Under the pieces are notes generated by a model. The model did no database searches and was not told the DNA's origin. It saw only the letters and a program-made list of their open reading frames with translations. From assembly GCA_022376925.1 (NCBI GenBank), contig JAIOJX010000002.1, forward strand, positions 63,078,001 to 63,142,000: DNA of 64,000 bases, in the 5' to 3' direction. Source of the DNA: Tragulus kanchil. Its lineage: Eukaryota > Chordata > Mammalia > Artiodactyla > Tragulidae. Made by a program: the position numbers and the translations under genes. This document shows, piece by piece, positions 60,954 through 64,000 of this stretch. The stretch's first letter is position 1, and every line of letters starts with the position of its first letter.

Positions 60954-61832
60954 TTGATAAAAGTTTCCAAGGTAAAACAAGAAGGAAATTTAGTACTTCT
61001 AGAAAGAATTCTACTTCACACAGTGTCTTTGAAAATTTTTGTGTTATTTAAAATGCATGTCAAATCTTTGTTCTAATACTTAATGTCTCTGAAATTCGAG
61101 GAACATAGTAACACGCACTCCTTTTGGCATTTCAGGTCCTCCATAAACCCTGCAGAAAATGAGACTCACTGTTCCCCACAAACCTTGTGTCCACACCAGG
61201 CATAATATGACCCATGTGTATGAGCGTCTGTTTCCATTGTTCCTATGGAAGCAATTATTAGTTCTGTTTACATTTAACAGTAGATTGTAAAGAAAAATAA
61301 TTACCTACAGGAAAGCTCTTAGAAAAAGGAAATAAAAATATCAACATTATTTTAAATTATGTTATAATAAGAAAACCTGACACAAATTGTTATCCCCAGA
61401 ATTTGAACCTTAATAACAGGAGTTGCTCATTGTACATTATGATACATAGCTTAATAGTAGATTTATTGAGCTCTTACAGAGGAATAACATGTTCTCTGTA
61501 AAGTAATAATTTTTTAAAAAAGAAGAACGTCCTCTCGACAACAAAAGGATATGAAAAATGTGTGTGTGTGTGTGCCTAATTTTAAAATAACAACACGAGG
61601 ACAGCTTGTGTGTGTCTGTCTTTAAGTTTGTGGGGTTTTTTTTTTAAGAGAAAATTAGAGTAAACATTAATGCACTTAGAGAAAACATGGGATGATTTTG
61701 GCTGTTCAAAGAGAGGTTTCCAGAAAAACACAATGCAAAAACAATACAACTCCCTTTCCTAGTTTCTTCCTTCCATGGATGCATCTGGTAAGCACCTGAG
61801 AGACAGAATTTCTTCTAAGAATAAGGAGAGTT
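60954..61832. other. Unique DNA with short (TG)n
   Basis: About 880 bases of AT-rich single-copy sequence, with eight TG units at 61559-61574 and a T-run near 61635. Nothing coding recognised. Confidence 0.45.
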
Positions 61833-62086
61833 GGGCTTCCCTGGGGGTCCAGTGGATAAAGAGTCCACCTTGCAGTGCAAGGGGCACCAGTTGGATCCCT
61901 GGCCCGGGGAGATCCCACATGCCACAGAGAAACTGGGCAGGTGTGTCCAGTTATAAGTCAGCGCTCTGGGGCGCATGCACCCAGAGCTGGTGCTCTGCAA
62001 GAAGAGAGATCACGGCGATGGGAGGCCCACACGTGCCAAAGAAAAGAAATGATGACTTAGAGGCAAAAGAGAATTAAAAAAAAAAA
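61833..62086 (+). mobile_element. CHR-2/Bov-tA-type SINE with target-site duplication
   Basis: Head gggcttccctgggggtccag, B box gttggatccctggccc, body with gatgggaggcccacacg and an A tail to 62086. Direct repeats aagaataaggagagtt (61817-61832) and aagaacaaggagggtt (62087-62102) flank it with two mismatches. Confidence 0.92.
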
Positions 62087-62100
62087 AAGAACAAGGAGGG

Positions 62101-62348
62101 TTATTTCTGTTTTTGTTTTAAACTTTTTTATTTTATACTGGGCTATAGCCAATTAACAAACAATGTGATACTTTCAGGTGAACAGCAGTTAGGGAGCTGG
62201 GGATGGATGTGTACACACTGCTATATTTAAAATGGATAACCAACAAGGGCATACTGGACAGCAAGCAAAGGGAACTCTGCTCATATTATGTGGCAGCCTG
62301 AATAGGAGAGGAGTTTGGGGCATAATGGATACATGTATGTGTATGGCT
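62101..62348 (-). mobile_element. Small L1 insertion with inverted 5' part (twin-priming type)
   Basis: Bases 62117-62187 are the reverse complement of the last 70 bases of a ruminant L1 3' end (T-rich tail, then ctgggctatagccaattaac and tttcaggtgaacagcagt). Bases 62190-62348 are the adjacent upstream L1 segment in the opposite orientation: tgctatatttaaaatggata, gggaactctgctcatattat and ggatacatgtatgtgtatgg. The two halves come from neighbouring parts of the same element joined head to head, as twin priming produces. Flanking aagaacaaggag repeats at 62087 and 62349 mark the insertion. Confidence 0.82.
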
Positions 62349-62360
62349 AAGAACAAGGAG

Positions 62361-63512
62361 TTTTTGATCATTCAAATCTACTGTATTGAAATCAATCTTC
62401 TGGGAGGAGACGTTAGGCAGAGCATCCCTGAGTGCTTGTAGCCCAGGAATACAGAAGCTCTCCATCTGTGAGACAGACAGAGTTCCACAAACGCAGGGCC
62501 CCTGTCAGCTCATTGACTCTTCTGCCCCTTTATCTACCTGGCCTTGCAGTGGCCTTTCTGCCCTTCAGAGGAATGTATACTTTTAAACTGACTCCCTGGA
62601 GAAGTTTAATGAGCCTTCTGAAATTAAAAAAAAAAAGGAGGGGTGCAAAAAAACAAAGCAGTATAATGGAAACAGACAAGCTGAAAAGGAATAGAGAGGT
62701 TCATTCCCAGCCTGGTGCTTGGGGGCCTTTCATCAGGAAACCGCGATGGATGTTGCACAAAGCCATGAAAGAAGGAAAGAAAGAAATTAAAAAACAGCCT
62801 CCCGTGATGAACTTGTATAATTTATTCCTCTGCAAAGCAGTAGGCACAATGTTTCATTTTCTTTCCCCTCTGCTCTTTTTTTCCCCCTCCACCTAATTTC
62901 TGAGCATTCCCAAGCTAGGCAAGAATGAAAACGAAGCATCCCCAACACAGGAGTCATAAAGAAAGTGCGGTACGCACTCAGATTATTCATAAACTTGCAA
63001 GTTGTGTATTTTGGTGGAGATTTCCTCCCTTCTGCTCCTGATTGCTGATGAAGAATGGTGTTTTAATAGGCAGATGGTAAAGACAATTACAGCTAGGGGC
63101 TCAGCTGGGAGTTACATCAGTTTATTGCAAATTATTAGTTGATAAATGCTTTTGTTTACAAGCAGAGTCTTAAGCAGCTTTGTAATCAGTTTATCAGCAG
63201 CAGGTGGAATCTTGACAGATCGCCTTTGGGATGTAATGTCACCTCTGGGCTAGTTGTTTAAAATCATGATGGTCAGGCAGCCAGACAGTCTGATGGCTAC
63301 CTTAGGGCACCATGGCCAGCTCCTGTGAAGCCAGGCCTCAGTCCACCTTAGACTGGAACCCAAATCCCAGGGATGTTGAAAGAACTCCATGAGCAAATCC
63401 TTTCCTGCTGAAATTACATAAAAACATCACATTTCTTTGCCCAAACCTAAGATAGGATGCCCAAGCTTCATGACCTTCAACATATGAGTTACAGAAGACT
63501 TTTCTGGAACTG
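62361..63512. other. Unique repeat-free DNA; possible conserved noncoding element at 62960-63340
   Basis: About 1.15 kb. The 154-codon plus-strand frame at 62432-62896 begins at GTG, has its first ATG at codon 48 and passes through A-runs, so I do not call it. The segment 63000-63280 has dense candidate sites: a FOX-type tgtttac, an E-box caggtgg, GATA-type ttatcag and homeobox attattag cores, and no transposon. This is inference only. Confidence 0.4.
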
Positions 63513-63738
63513 TTGTGCTGTGCTAAGTCGCTTCAGTCATGTCAGACTCTTTGCAGCCCTATAGTCAGTAGCCCACCAGGCTCCTCTGTCCATGGCATTC
63601 TTCAGGCAAGAATACTGGAGTGGATTGCCATTTCCTTTCCCAGGGGATCTTCCCAACCCAGGGATCGAAATCCACATCTCATATGTCTCCTGCATTGGCA
63701 GGCGGGTTCTTTACCACTAGAGCCACCTAGGAAGCCCC
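63513..63738 (-). mobile_element. Bov-A2 SINE, antisense, full length
   Basis: Reverse complement of Bov-A2: gtgctaagtcgcttcagtca, gcaagaatactggagtggat, cccaacccagggatcgaaa, ctgcattggcaggcgggttc and gccacctaggaagcccc. One of the less diverged copies in the window. Confidence 0.93.
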
Positions 63739-64000
63739 CAAGGCAGTGCTGACTGCCTTCTTATTCATGGAGAAAACTTTCTGCACCTACACACTTCAGC
63801 AGAAACCAGGAACTGAGCACAGAGACACTGTGCTTTTCTCAAAGGGGCTTCATGTGCAGGAAAGTATTTTCAGTAGGAGACATTTTCTTACAAAAAAATA
63901 ATATATATGTATATATTCTTTCTTATATATAAAAATTTGTATATAAGTTCTGTGGGGAGAATATACACCATAAGCCAAAATAGCTGATGGGGATCAGTTA
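63739..64000. other. Unique DNA with TA-rich stretch
   Basis: Nothing coding seen. Bases 63896-63950 are TA-rich with short alternating runs interrupted by other bases. Confidence 0.45.

Noticed and set aside
62432..62896. 154-codon plus-strand frame in unique sequence
   Set aside because: It begins at GTG, has its first ATG at codon 48, reads through A-runs as KKKRR and shows no family features.

Overview
The window is nuclear DNA of a pecoran ruminant, most likely a bovid (cattle, sheep, goat or a relative). The evidence is the repeat content: Bov-A2 SINEs, CHR-2/Bov-tA SINEs derived from tRNA-Glu, BovB (RTE) LINE 3' ends and ruminant-type L1 3' ends, on top of older mammalian MIR and L2 remnants. 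The species cannot be decided from this sequence. I found no intact protein-coding gene, no RNA gene outside SINE tRNA-like heads, no CRISPR array and no virus. It reads as AT-rich intergenic or intronic DNA.

The dominant structure is not a gene. Seventeen direct head-to-tail duplications, each with a unit of about 1.0 to 1.2 kb, are spread over bases 1-60953. The second copies begin at about 68, 2735, 6087, 10601, 15471, 17321, 20761, 26122, 30796, 36368, 40437, 42519, 46393, 48151, 51315, 57832 and 59840. The interiors of paired copies are almost identical, while the last 30-150 bases of the left copy are usually full of small deletions and homopolymer changes relative to the right copy. 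The units share no sequence with each other. This is best explained by unmerged contig-end overlaps or gap-fill flanks left in the assembly, not by biology. Collapsing them would remove roughly 18.7 kb, so the true locus is probably about 45 kb. Four segments are triplicated because two adjacent duplications overlap.

Layout. 1-9.5 kb: unique DNA, two CHR-type SINEs, Bov-A2 copies, an antisense L1 3' end with a remnant of the ORF2 C-terminus, and a processed RPL12 pseudogene (minus strand, 8334-9200) split by a SINE. 9.5-22 kb: BovB 3' ends, ancient L2, Bov-A2 (one copy triplicated by artefact) and CHR/Bov-tA SINEs. 22-35 kb: a purine tract, an antisense BovB fragment coding for a decayed reverse-transcriptase C-terminus, a MIR split by a Bov-A2, a Bov-A2 that may carry a 3' transduction, and an antisense L1 tail. 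35-52 kb: duplicated unique DNA, further Bov-A2, MIR, L2 and a TA microsatellite. 52-64 kb: Bov-A2 copies, L1 tails, a SINE next to a small L1 with an inverted 5' part, and a repeat-free stretch near 63 kb that looks like a conserved noncoding element.

No genes here work together; the only gene-derived unit is the dead RPL12 retrocopy. Several open frames of 100-220 codons exist, but each is explained by antisense L1, BovB or SINE sequence, by a non-ATG start, or by reading across a duplication junction. I did not find an undescribed biological system. The most useful observation is the assembly-level duplication pattern.
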